Assembly: GCA_947628245.1 (NCBI GenBank)
Contig: CANQZH010000054.1
Coordinates: forward strand, 1 to 7,602
Length of the DNA stretch: 7,602 nucleotides
Origin: an uncultured Bacilli bacterium
Lineage (GTDB): Bacteria > Bacillota_I > Bacilli_A > RF39 > UBA660
Direction of reading: 5' to 3'
Below the pieces are notes generated by a model. That model searched no databases. It saw nothing but the letters and a program-made list of their open reading frames with translations, and had not been told where the DNA came from. Shown one piece after another: positions 1 to 7,026 of this stretch. Both the position numbers and the translations under genes were made by a program. Each line of letters starts with the position of its first letter. Positions within the stretch are counted from its first letter, which is position 1.

Positions 1-546
1 TTTTATATGTTAAATAAAGATTATAAACCTACTAATTTAAAAAATATTTCTTTAGATTATTCTTATGGTAATGAAGGAGATAATAAATTGTTAGATTATG
101 CTTATGATGCTTTTATGGATTTATGGACTTCAGCTAATGAAGCTGGATTTTATTTAATGGTTACTTCTAGTTACCGAGATTATGAAGAACAAGAAGAAAT
201 TTATGAAGAAAGAAAACAATCACAAGGTGAAAGAAAAGCTGATCAAACAGCAGCAAGACCAGGACATTCCGAGCATCAAACAGGTTTAGTTGTGGATATG
301 ACTAGCAAGACTGAACCTATTGAATCAGATTTTAAAGAAAGTAAAACTTATAATTGGTTAAAAGAAAATGCTTATAAATTTGGGTTTATTGAACGTTATC
401 CGGAAGGTAAAACTTATATAACAGGTTATGAGCCTGAATCTTGGCACTGGCGTTATGTAGGAAAAGAAGCTGCTAAAGTTATTTATGAAGAACAAATTAC
501 TTACGATGAGTATTATGCTTATTATATTGAATATAAAAATAAGTAG
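1..546 (+). CDS. VanY-family D,D-carboxypeptidase, 5' end cut by window edge
   Basis: Zinc metallopeptidase of the VanY / D-alanyl-D-alanine carboxypeptidase family (peptidase M15B type), which removes the terminal D-Ala from peptidoglycan stem peptides outside the membrane. Numbering from the Met at base 7, the SSYRDYEEQ block (54-62) supplies the conserved Arg57. The SxHxxGxxxD signature is at 88-97, with zinc ligands His90 and Asp97. The ESWHWRYVG block (144-152) supplies the catalytic Glu144 and third ligand His147. All key residues are present, so the catalytic domain looks functional. The frame is open to base 1 and no ribosome binding site precedes the ATG at base 7. Family members normally have an N-terminal signal or anchor segment, so the true start almost certainly lies upstream of the window. 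The TAG stop (544-546) directly abuts the stop of the convergent HAD gene. Confidence 0.9.
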   Translation, partial: FYMLNKDYKPTNLKNISLDYSYGNEGDNKLLDYAYDAFMDLWTSANEAGFYLMVTSSYRDYEEQEEIYEERKQSQGERKADQTAARPGHSEHQTGLVVDMTSKTEPIESDFKESKTYNWLKENAYKFGFIERYPEGKTYITGYEPESWHWRYVGKEAAKVIYEEQITYDEYYAYYIEYKNK

Positions 547-565
547 TTAATCTAAGAAACTACTT
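541..565. terminator. Inverted repeat over two abutting convergent stop codons; likely terminator
   Basis: The arms AAGTAGTT (541-548) and AACTACTT (558-565) are perfect 8-bp inverted repeats around a 9-nt loop. The TAG of the peptidase gene and most of the TAA of the HAD gene lie in the left arm. Read on the minus strand, the stem is followed by ATTTTTATATT, a U-rich tail that fits an intrinsic terminator for the four-gene operon. On the plus strand there is no good U-tract. The stem has only two G-C pairs, so it is weak; its position at the exact gene junction is the main support. Confidence 0.5.
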
Positions 566-1032
566 ATATGAACTGTTGAAAAATGAGAATTATCCATAAT
601 ATTATTTAAAACATTAATTGTATCATCAATCATTACTAAGGATTTATCCTCTAAATTAGGATAATCTTTTTTTATTTCAATCATTGCTTGTAATTTATCA
701 TTATCATTTATTACCTTTTTAATATGACTGGGAATAATTTGATAATGTTTAGTTAAGAAAGTAATTTTTTGCTTAAATTCTTCATCATTCATAACTTTTG
801 TTACAACATATACTCTTTTTTTATCTTTGTCTTTTAAAAAATTTTGCATTGTTTTAATTGGCAAAACCTTAGCATAATAATCATTTTCTAAAATCATTTT
901 AGCCCATAATTCATCATCATAACAATAATGATTATATTCCCCATATTCTATTTTAGCTAAAACACCATCAACATCTAAAACATAAACGGTTTGATCATCT
1001 AAAAATAATTGTTTAATTTTACTTTCGACCAT
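547..1032 (-). CDS. HAD-like phosphatase-fold protein, 161 aa
   Basis: Small HAD-superfamily hydrolase-like protein, probably a cytoplasmic Mg-dependent phosphatase of unknown substrate. Motif I is LDVDGVL (Asp20 nucleophile, Asp22 acid/base). Motif II is Thr78 in VVTK. Motif III is probably Lys113 in KLQAM, and motif IV is MIDDT (Asp136/Asp137). The insertion between motifs I and II is short, as in compact HAD proteins. A start at 1047 is possible in frame, but it would sit on the ribosome binding site. GGAGG (1045-1041) is 8 nt upstream of the ATG at 1032, so 1032 is chosen. That ATG shares its A with the TAA of the upstream gene (TAATG), the usual arrangement for translational coupling. 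It is the last gene of the operon. The fold assignment is strong; the substrate cannot be inferred. Confidence 0.8.
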   Translation of the reverse strand: MVESKIKQLFLDDQTVYVLDVDGVLAKIEYGEYNHYCYDDELWAKMILENDYYAKVLPIKTMQNFLKDKDKKRVYVVTKVMNDEEFKQKITFLTKHYQIIPSHIKKVINDNDKLQAMIEIKKDYPNLEDKSLVMIDDTINVLNNIMDNSHFSTVHISSFLD

Positions 1033-1895
1033 TATAAATTCCTCCATTCAACTTTTTCTAAAAATTTTAAAGGACAATAACCATCTTTAAAAGAAATACC
1101 TATTTGATTTAAAGTTTTAAAATTTTTAGATTTAGCAAAGTATTCTTCTTTCGAAACATTCTCATAATATTTTTTATCTAATAATTGATTATCCGAATTA
1201 ATTCCATAAAAAATATCTAACATTAATTTTTGAAGTTCTTCATCATTAATATTGATTCGATAAATATTAGTTAATTCATTTATTTTTAAAGGAACATATT
1301 TATAAAAATAAAGATAATTTTCATTATTTGGAAAAAGTCCCTTACTTAAATCAGTATTTTTATCTACTAAATGATAAAAATATAAAGGTTTGTTTGTTTT
1401 AATTAATTTTTGAGTTTCAATATATTGATAAAATTCATCACAAGTTAAATGAGCTTTTGGTTTTTGATATTCATAAATAAAGACTAAATCATTTTCATTA
1501 TATTCTTTGATAAATAATTTTTTTACATCTAATAATAAATCAATTTCCCGATCATATTCGTGAATTCCTTGATATTTTTCCCAAGAATGTTCAAACCAAT
1601 AATATTTGTTATTAGATTCAAAGCTTAAAAAAGTATGAGATGGTAAATTTTCATTATCAACTACATAAATAAAATAAGTTTTTACTTTAATCTTTTTCTT
1701 TTCCAAAAATGCTCTTTCTAATTCAACTTGATCCCAACATATACCACATTTAGATTTTAATAATTCTTCAGGAGTTTGTAAATGATAAAAATCAGGAAAA
1801 TTTTCATTAGAAATTATTTGCCCTTTCTCATCTTTAAGACCATATTGAATTGAAGACATTAATTTCATTAATTCATTCATTTTTTTCACATCCAT
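1032..1895 (-). CDS. Transglutaminase-like domain protein, 287 aa
   Basis: Residues about 10-110 look like a bacterial transglutaminase/cysteine-protease-fold domain. KCGICWDQVELER (50-62) holds the probable nucleophile Cys53. LPSHTFLSFE (84-93) holds the probable His87. YYWFEHSWEKYQGIHEY (98-114) follows as the third conserved block, where Glu102 or His103 may complete the site. The C-terminal part (about 165-287) is rich in Tyr, Lys and Asn. It contains YFYHLVDKNTDLSKGLFPN, a pattern I cannot tie to a characterised family. No signal peptide or membrane segment is seen, so the protein is probably cytoplasmic. The start lies 2 nt after the upstream stop (TAAGTATG) with no strong ribosome binding site, so translation probably depends on the preceding gene; a start at Met6 or Met10 is possible. 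Whether it is a protease, amidase, transferase or inactive relative cannot be decided from sequence. Confidence 0.7.
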   Translation of the reverse strand: MDVKKMNELMKLMSSIQYGLKDEKGQIISNENFPDFYHLQTPEELLKSKCGICWDQVELERAFLEKKKIKVKTYFIYVVDNENLPSHTFLSFESNNKYYWFEHSWEKYQGIHEYDREIDLLLDVKKLFIKEYNENDLVFIYEYQKPKAHLTCDEFYQYIETQKLIKTNKPLYFYHLVDKNTDLSKGLFPNNENYLYFYKYVPLKINELTNIYRININDEELQKLMLDIFYGINSDNQLLDKKYYENVSKEEYFAKSKNFKTLNQIGISFKDGYCPLKFLEKVEWRNL

Positions 1896-1897
1896 AC

Positions 1898-2560
1898 TTA
1901 TTTCTTTAATATTTTTGCTGTTTCATTAACTTTTGAATTGTCAAAAACTTTATCAATTTCCAAACTACTTATTCCTAAGAAATCTTCAACTCTTTTTATT
2001 TCGCTGATTGATAAAGAATCTACTAAATCAAAATTAATTAAAGATATAAGTTGTTTATAAAAAGGCACTATAGATTGTCTATGTTGATTTAATTTTTTAG
2101 TTTCTAATAGGTTTTCTAATTCTTGTAATTTTTCTTTTTTAGCATTTATATTTTCAGGAGCAATTCCAATAAGTTCTTGATTTACTATTTTAATTTTATC
2201 ATCAATTGATAATTCATTAGATATAATGTAATAATTCAAAATATTATCAATACTAGTTATATCACCATTTAAAAGTCTATTTATTAATTCAACTAGATAA
2301 GGCGGATTATATTCATCATAACTATATGAATAAATTTCTCTTGCTTCTTCAAAGTATTCTTTTTTTCCTACATACTTAGATTTAAATTTTTTAATAAGAC
2401 TTATATCTTTAAATTTTGGTGAATAATCACTAGTATATTCTACGTGTTTTATAAAACTACAATTGTTGATTATTTCCAATTTTAATTTTTCAATTTCTTC
2501 TTTATTAAAATTAATTTGATATTTTTCAATTTTTTCACCATTTTGTTTAAAATAATACAT
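1898..2560 (-). CDS. Uncharacterised cytoplasmic protein, 220 aa
   Basis: I do not recognise the family. The protein is soluble by composition, rich in Lys, Glu, Ile, Asn and Tyr, with no signal peptide or transmembrane segment. The first half (about 1-105) has a distinctive run: NCSFIKHVEYTSDYSP near residue 33, then VGKKEYFEEAREIYSYSYDEYNPPYLVELI. The second half is helical and charged (KKEKLQELENLLETKK), with possible short coiled-coil character. The frame extends to 2593, but the ATG at 2560 has GGAGGG (2570-2565) four nt ahead, and an in-frame ATG at 2572 overlaps that site, so 2560 is preferred. The upstream gene ends 14 nt away and the next gene starts 2 nt after the TAA, so it is a true operon member. 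Its function is unknown. Confidence 0.75.
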   Translation of the reverse strand: MYYFKQNGEKIEKYQINFNKEEIEKLKLEIINNCSFIKHVEYTSDYSPKFKDISLIKKFKSKYVGKKEYFEEAREIYSYSYDEYNPPYLVELINRLLNGDITSIDNILNYYIISNELSIDDKIKIVNQELIGIAPENINAKKEKLQELENLLETKKLNQHRQSIVPFYKQLISLINFDLVDSLSISEIKRVEDFLGISSLEIDKVFDNSKVNETAKILKK

Positions 2561-2574
2561 AAAGCCCTCCATTT

Positions 2575-4167
2575 TTAATAAAATACGCGACAAGTATTAT
2601 CATCGATTTGTTCACCTGGTAATTTATCAGTTTTATTTATTTTAATTACCTTTGCATCTCTAAATACTTCTTCAATATCGGTATCAATATATGATTGATA
2701 TGTTTGAAAAGTAAATTCATAGTAATTATCAATTAAGACATTATTTAATAAACTATTTTTTAACTTAACAGTGTAAACATCATCATCCGTTAAACCAACT
2801 ACGGTAACATAAGAATAATCTTCTTTACTACTATTAATAATATCTAATATTTTATAAGTTCTGACAAATTCACAAGATAAATATTCTTTAATATTATGAT
2901 AATAATTTTGACGATTTTTTTTAATTAAATTAATTGTATTTTCATTAGCTTTAATAACGATTTGAGGTTCTAGATAATAATTATATATTTTTTTATCTTT
3001 TAAATCATTTAACATTTGCTTAATTAATTCTTTAGATATTTTTATTTCATCATACTTGTAATTTAAATAAACTTCATTTTTATTTTTAGTAATTCTAGTA
3101 CTTAGTTTAGTACCTATTGGATAATAATTATACAATACTACAATATTATTTAAATTATTATCAACAACATAATCACTTATATTACCTACTAAAATTAAAT
3201 TGGATGTAAAAGGAATTTCTTCACTTAAGGTTTCCATAGATAAATTAGGAGGATTTTGATTAACAAAAGAGGTGCTTGCTACTTCATTAACGGCTAAAAC
3301 ACAACCAAAACCTAAAAGAATAAAGCAACAAACTAAAGAAGCTAAAATTTTTCCACCTTTAAATTTATGATCTAAGACAAAATCAAATAAAATTCTAAAA
3401 AATAATATCCCAATTATAAATAATAATAACATTACTAAATAAAGACCAAAGTAAGTAACGCCTTTAATTAATAAATATAAGCAAATTCCTAATACTACTC
3501 CCATTCCCATTAAGTAAGCACTTATTCCAAATAAAATTAAACTCGCTAATAACTTTAAATAGATAACACCAATTTTAATAAATGAATAACTTTTTTTAGG
3601 AACTTTAATTTTAATTTTTTCTTCTGGTTTTTCTTCTATTTTTTCATTTAAATAACGAATACCTATAAATTTACCAAAAGCTAAGATAGCTAAAGCTAGA
3701 TAAGCTAATTCTAAAACAACTTTCCAAATAACATAAAAAATTTGATTTAAAGGACTAGATAAGATATAAAAAACAGATTTACCTAGTTCTTCTAGGATAG
3801 AAATTGGAATATGACATAAAGCAATTATAAAGATGACAACTACAACTTCTATTAATACTCTAATTAATTCAGAAGTATCTTTTTTACTTAAAAATTCAAA
3901 AAAACGTTCACCATAATTCATAACTTTTTTACTAAAATTAGAAATAAAATCATTTCCTTTATAGTTTCTTTTATTATAGTCTTTAATGATACTACTAGCA
4001 ATTTCTTCCACATCACCAAAAACTTTAATGGCTTCTTTTTCTGACATTCCCATTGCTACTTTTTCATCAATTAAGGAAGAGTATTGTTTGATAATATCTT
4101 CTACTTCATTAGGATTAATTATTTTTAAAGCTTCTTTTAATTTTTTTAAAAATTGTTTCTTTGTCAT
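2575..4167 (-). CDS. HAAS/DUF1700-domain polytopic membrane protein, 530 aa
   Basis: The N-terminal 62 residues match the HAAS signaling domain of DUF1700 proteins: MTKKQFLKKL, then a helix ending near YSSLIDEKVAMGMSEKEAIKVFGDVEEIASSIIKDY. A basic linker follows, then about six hydrophobic segments (near 103-119, 133-165, 197-218, 219-235, 237-261 and 273-294). Lys-rich loops (172-195, 266-272) separate some of them. The last ~235 residues have no membrane segment and would form a large domain, probably extracytoplasmic, with no family I recognise. DUF1700 proteins are often encoded next to a PadR-type repressor that controls them; none is visible beside this gene. AAGAGGT (4180-4174) is 6 nt upstream of the ATG, and a promoter lies at 4187-4215. 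It heads the operon with three soluble proteins. The family call is good for the N-terminus; the physiological role is unknown. Confidence 0.8.
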   Translation of the reverse strand: MTKKQFLKKLKEALKIINPNEVEDIIKQYSSLIDEKVAMGMSEKEAIKVFGDVEEIASSIIKDYNKRNYKGNDFISNFSKKVMNYGERFFEFLSKKDTSELIRVLIEVVVVIFIIALCHIPISILEELGKSVFYILSSPLNQIFYVIWKVVLELAYLALAILAFGKFIGIRYLNEKIEEKPEEKIKIKVPKKSYSFIKIGVIYLKLLASLILFGISAYLMGMGVVLGICLYLLIKGVTYFGLYLVMLLLFIIGILFFRILFDFVLDHKFKGGKILASLVCCFILLGFGCVLAVNEVASTSFVNQNPPNLSMETLSEEIPFTSNLILVGNISDYVVDNNLNNIVVLYNYYPIGTKLSTRITKNKNEVYLNYKYDEIKISKELIKQMLNDLKDKKIYNYYLEPQIVIKANENTINLIKKNRQNYYHNIKEYLSCEFVRTYKILDIINSSKEDYSYVTVVGLTDDDVYTVKLKNSLLNNVLIDNYYEFTFQTYQSYIDTDIEEVFRDAKVIKINKTDKLPGEQIDDNTCRVFY

Positions 4168-4186
4168 CCTTATACCTCTTAAATAA

Positions 4187-4215
4187 AATATATATTATTT
4201 TTATGCTTTTTTCAA
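4187..4215 (-). promoter_or_regulatory. Promoter of the HAAS/DUF1700 operon
   Basis: On the minus strand, TTGAAA (4215-4210) and TATATT (4192-4187) are separated by exactly 17 nt. The predicted start point is near 4180-4184, leaving a very short leader before the AAGAGGT ribosome binding site. The -35 box begins only 2 nt after the T-tract of the small RNA terminator, so the operon looks transcriptionally separated from the RNA gene upstream. Confidence 0.65.
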
Positions 4216-4216
4216 G

Positions 4217-4239
4217 AAAAAAACAACCATAAATGGTTG
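4217..4239 (-). terminator. Intrinsic terminator of the small RNA
   Basis: Read on the minus strand, CAACCAT (4239-4233) and ATGGTTG (4230-4224) form a perfect 7-bp stem around a very short loop. Seven T residues (4223-4217) follow immediately. This is a standard rho-independent terminator lying between the small RNA and the operon promoter. Confidence 0.8.
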
Positions 4240-4354
4240 CCAAGCAAGTTTCCTTAAAAAGTAGAAATAGAAGTGTGTTGTTTAATAGGGTAGTTTTATG
4301 TATGATTTAAAATAAGAAACTTGCTTTTCAAAAAGGTCTTGGCCTTTCTGATGT
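4217..4354 (-). ncRNA. Putative free-standing small RNA, about 138 nt
   Basis: Inferred minus-strand RNA gene bounded by its own promoter (4360-4388) and terminator (4217-4239). Hairpin 1 pairs 4350-4343 with 4336-4329 (8 bp including one G-U) around the loop CCAAGA. Hairpin 2 pairs 4326-4316 with 4252-4242, a perfect 11-bp stem (AAGCAAGTTTC with GAAACTTGCTT) closing a large loop. The 62-nt stretch 4315-4254 within that loop has no G. The terminator hairpin follows. CCAAG in loop 1 is complementary to CTTGG (4244-4240), so a pseudoknot or alternative fold is possible. No start codon with a ribosome binding site is seen inside. I could not match it to 6S RNA, SRP RNA, tmRNA, T-box or a riboswitch class I know. 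A cis-acting attenuator for the operon downstream is an alternative, but the separate operon promoter argues against it. Confidence 0.6.
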
Positions 4355-4359
4355 GCTTT

Positions 4360-4388
4360 ACTATACATTTAGATTATTTTTTTAGCAA
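4360..4388 (-). promoter_or_regulatory. Promoter of the small RNA
   Basis: On the minus strand, TTGCTA (4388-4383) and TATAGT (4365-4360) are separated by 17 nt, close to consensus in both boxes. The predicted start is near 4354-4352, just before hairpin 1 of the RNA. Confidence 0.65.
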
Positions 4389-4399
4389 GGTAATATTTT

Positions 4400-4412
4400 G
4401 ACAAGTTTTGTC
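4400..4412. promoter_or_regulatory. Short inverted repeat between ABC gene stop and small RNA promoter
   Basis: GACAA (4400-4404) and TTGTC (4408-4412) form a 5-bp inverted repeat with a 3-nt centre, 12 nt upstream of the small RNA -35 box. Neither strand has a good T-tract after it, so it is a poor terminator. It could be a weak operator or a weak 3' end for the ABC gene. No better terminator for the ABC gene is seen, so some read-through into the RNA gene is possible. Confidence 0.25.
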
Positions 4413-4422
4413 GAATTTATGG

Positions 4423-6669
4423 TTATTCAGTCTTTAAAGCTTTAACTGGATCTTTTTGACTAGCTATTTTAGAGGGAATAAAGCCCCCAATCAAGGTTAT
4501 GATAGTGCTTATGGAAATTAAAATTAAAGAATGAATGGGATTTAAAACGGCAATATTTTCTAATTCAGTTAAAGAATATAAAATATAATTAATGGGGAAT
4601 AATAGTAACCAAGTAATAAAAATACCAATTAGTCCCGAAGTAATTCCGATAATAAAAGATTCAGCATTAAAGACTCTAGTTATATCCTTTTTACTAGCGC
4701 CTAAGCTTCTTAAAATGCCAATTTCTTTAGAACGTTCTAAAACCGAAATATACATAATAATACTAATCATAATACAAGAAACGATTAAAGATATTGAACT
4801 AAAAGCAATTAGGATAATTGTAATAGCATCAATAATATTATTAGATAAACTACTCATCATTTTAGCTTCATCAGTGTAAAAAATCTTTTGCTCATCCCCT
4901 TTTCCTTCATTATATTTATCTAAAAATTTAATGATTTGTTCTTTAGATTCATAATTTTGAGGATATAATTGGATTTCATAAGGAATTAAATCATCGCCTA
5001 AAAAAGTTAAAATGTTTTCTTTGACTTTTTGCCCATCTAGAGTTGGTAAGTCAAATTTCTCACCAGTTATAATATTATAATCAGCTTTTTCTTGAGCTTT
5101 TACTATTTTTGAATTTTGATTAGTATTTGATAAATAGTTTATTAATTCATTAGAATAATAAATTTTAGAGGAAGAGTTTTCAGGATATTCTTTTTTTAAT
5201 CTAATGATTCCTACAACTTTTAAAGTAATATTATTTTTATTTTCAAATAAAGAAGTTAAATTGGGATTAGGGATAAAATAGTTATTTTCTTTTTGATAAT
5301 AATCTTCATTTAAAGCTATGGTTATTTGACGATTTAAAATATCTTTAAAATTTAAATTTTTATTTGAGTTATATCCTAAAATTGCTAAATAATCTTCATT
5401 TATTTGATTTTTAGTATCAACTTCTAAGACTACTTCATCTATGGCATTAGGTATTTTACCAGCTAAAATGTCATAACGTTTTTTTAATAAATTATCATCT
5501 ATAGTTTGAGGATAATTTATAATAGAGGTGTTAACTTTACCATTTGTCTTTTGTAAAACATTTATCCCCATTTGATAGGTATAGTTTATACCAGCTAAAT
5601 ATTTTTTGTTAATTTTTTGTAGATAAGTTAGATAATCTTTTGTAATTTGATTATGAGTATTATTATCATTTTTAATAGGAATAATGTAGTCAATATCAGG
5701 ATATAAAGAAGTTGTTTCATCAGATATTTTGGGAATTAAATCTTCTTGTAGATTAGGACTTATAATAATTGGTAAGGTACTTAAAGTAGTTTGTTCAAAA
5801 AAAGAAAGTTGTTTATCAAAGCCATTAGATAAACTAAGAATTAAAGCTATTCCAATAATTCCAATTGAAGAAGCAAAAGAAGTTAAAAAAGTTCGGCCTT
5901 TTTTAGTTTTTAAATTATTAAATGATAAATGTAAGGCTGTCCAAAATTTCATAGATGTTTTAGGAATTTGAAAGATATTTTGGTTATTTTCTTTTTCTTT
6001 AGAAGGATTAGAATCACTAATAATTTTACCATCTTTCATTTCAATTATTCGATTTGCATATTGGTTAGCTAAATTAGGATTATGAGTAACCATAATAACT
6101 AATTTATCTTTAGCTATTTTTTTAATTAAATCCATTATTTGAATACTTGTTTTAGAATCCAGAGCTCCAGTTGGTTCATCAGCAAGAATAATATCGGGAT
6201 TATTAGCAATTGCTCTTGCAATAGCTACCCGCTGCATTTGACCTCCCGATAATTGATTAGGTTTTTGATGGATTTGTTTTTTTAAACCAACTTTATTTAA
6301 AAGTTCAATGGCCTTTTTTCTTCGCTTTTTTAAACCTGATAAAGTCAAAGTCATTTCCACATTAGCTAAAATATCAAGATGATTTATTAAATTATAATTT
6401 TGAAAAATAAAACCTATACAATTATTACGATAAGCATCCCAATCTTGTTCTTTAAAATTTTTAGTACTTTTTTGATTAATTATTAAATTACCTTCATCAT
6501 ATCGGTCAATTCCACCTATGATATTTAAAAGAGTTGTTTTTCCGGAACCAGAAGGACCTAAAATAGCCACAAACTCATTTTTATGAAATTTTAAATTGAT
6601 CCCTTTTAAAACGTTATGCATAACGTTACCTGTTTTGTAACCTTTTTTAATATTTTTTAATTCAAGCAT
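4423..6669 (-). CDS. ABC transporter, fused ATPase and FtsX/MacB-type permease, 748 aa
   Basis: This chain joins a nucleotide-binding domain (about 1-225) to an FtsX-like permease, as in MacB-type exporters and peptide-sensing transporters of Bacillota. Motifs are intact: Walker A GPSGSGKTT (38-46), Q-loop Gln90, signature LSGGQ (140-144), Walker B IILADEP (160-166, Glu165 catalytic), D-loop ALDS, and H-loop His196. The permease has TM1 near 262-282, a large extracytoplasmic domain (about 285-608), then TM2-TM4 near 611-637, 671-692 and 712-732. The coupling-helix block RSKEIGILRSLGASKKDI (646-663) and the C-terminal DPVKALKTE are typical. It probably works as a dimer, exporting or extracting a lipid, peptide or antibiotic; the substrate is unknown. 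The ATG has AGAAAGGA (6682-6675) five nt ahead. The promoter and operators lie at 6711-6765. A truncated second copy of its 5' end is at 7111-7149. Confidence 0.92.
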   Translation of the reverse strand: MLELKNIKKGYKTGNVMHNVLKGINLKFHKNEFVAILGPSGSGKTTLLNIIGGIDRYDEGNLIINQKSTKNFKEQDWDAYRNNCIGFIFQNYNLINHLDILANVEMTLTLSGLKKRRKKAIELLNKVGLKKQIHQKPNQLSGGQMQRVAIARAIANNPDIILADEPTGALDSKTSIQIMDLIKKIAKDKLVIMVTHNPNLANQYANRIIEMKDGKIISDSNPSKEKENNQNIFQIPKTSMKFWTALHLSFNNLKTKKGRTFLTSFASSIGIIGIALILSLSNGFDKQLSFFEQTTLSTLPIIISPNLQEDLIPKISDETTSLYPDIDYIIPIKNDNNTHNQITKDYLTYLQKINKKYLAGINYTYQMGINVLQKTNGKVNTSIINYPQTIDDNLLKKRYDILAGKIPNAIDEVVLEVDTKNQINEDYLAILGYNSNKNLNFKDILNRQITIALNEDYYQKENNYFIPNPNLTSLFENKNNITLKVVGIIRLKKEYPENSSSKIYYSNELINYLSNTNQNSKIVKAQEKADYNIITGEKFDLPTLDGQKVKENILTFLGDDLIPYEIQLYPQNYESKEQIIKFLDKYNEGKGDEQKIFYTDEAKMMSSLSNNIIDAITIILIAFSSISLIVSCIMISIIMYISVLERSKEIGILRSLGASKKDITRVFNAESFIIGITSGLIGIFITWLLLFPINYILYSLTELENIAVLNPIHSLILISISTIITLIGGFIPSKIASQKDPVKALKTE

Positions 6670-6710
6670 AAAAATCCTTTCTATTATAAAGATTACTCAC
6701 CACAACAAAT

Positions 6711-6738
6711 ATTATAGTAAGTTTTTATTTTTAGTCAA
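6711..6738 (-). promoter_or_regulatory. Promoter of the ABC transporter gene
   Basis: On the minus strand, TTGACT (6738-6733) and a perfect TATAAT (6716-6711) are separated by 16 nt. The start is predicted near 6704, giving a leader of about 35 nt that ends with AGAAAGGA before the ATG. The -35 box lies inside one operator half-site. Confidence 0.8.
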
Positions 6739-6765
6739 AGGAATTTTTTGACTAATTTAGCCAAA
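6731..6765. promoter_or_regulatory. Operator cluster, 19-bp palindrome plus extra half-site
   Basis: TTTGACTAA (6747-6755), a single T, and TTAGCCAAA (6757-6765) form a 19-bp palindrome with one mismatch per arm pair. A further half-site, TTAGTCAAA (6731-6739), is the exact inverse of TTTGACTAA and contains the -35 box. The symmetry and spacing are those of a dimeric helix-turn-helix repressor, such as a TetR- or MarR-type protein. No such regulator is encoded in the window, so the family is a guess. Confidence 0.6.
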
Positions 6766-6808
6766 AATTTAAAAAAAAGGTATAATCTCGAGTTTGACAG
6801 TTGTGCAT

Positions 6809-6831
6809 AAAAAAAAGGCCGCAAGCCCTTT
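6809..6831 (-). terminator. Terminator-like hairpin inside the element end
   Basis: On the minus strand, AAAGGGC, the loop TTGC, and GGCC lead into TTTTTTTT, giving a GC-richer stem (AAAGG with CCTTT plus inner pairs) with a T-tract. It would stop transcription leaving the element before it reaches the ABC promoter. The same structure is repeated at 7289-7311. Confidence 0.6.
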
Positions 6832-7026
6832 ATTTATAAGAAATTTTAAACTTTTTAAAAATTGCGTCTAATGACAATTTTTCTATCAGTCAAAATTTTT
6901 TTAATAAAATTTATAAAATGTATGTAAATACTTAGCTTACTACATTACATATTAATAATATAACATATTTATAAAAAATTCAATTTTTAAATATAATATT
7001 AACGCAAGCTCAATGACTATGTATAT

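Noticed and set aside
3986..4186. 66-codon plus-strand frame opposite the start of the HAAS gene
   Set aside because: It is antisense to a well-supported domain, starts without a ribosome binding site and has no recognisable family; it is a shadow of the coding strand.
4254..4315. Seven-nt complementarity between the small RNA loop (TTCTATT) and AATAGAA before the ABC ribosome binding site
   Set aside because: A 7-nt AT-rich match is expected by chance in DNA of this composition.
4217..4354. T-box, 6S RNA or other known leader
   Set aside because: The T-box AGGGUGG motif and the long closing stem expected of 6S RNA are not seen, and the RNA is followed by its own terminator and a separate promoter.
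4592..4879. 95-codon plus-strand frame inside the ABC transporter gene
   Set aside because: It lies opposite the conserved C-terminal permease segments and only looks hydrophobic because the complementary strand encodes membrane helices.
5729..5971. 80-codon plus-strand frame inside the ABC transporter gene
   Set aside because: Antisense shadow of the TM1 region, with no ribosome binding site or family resemblance.
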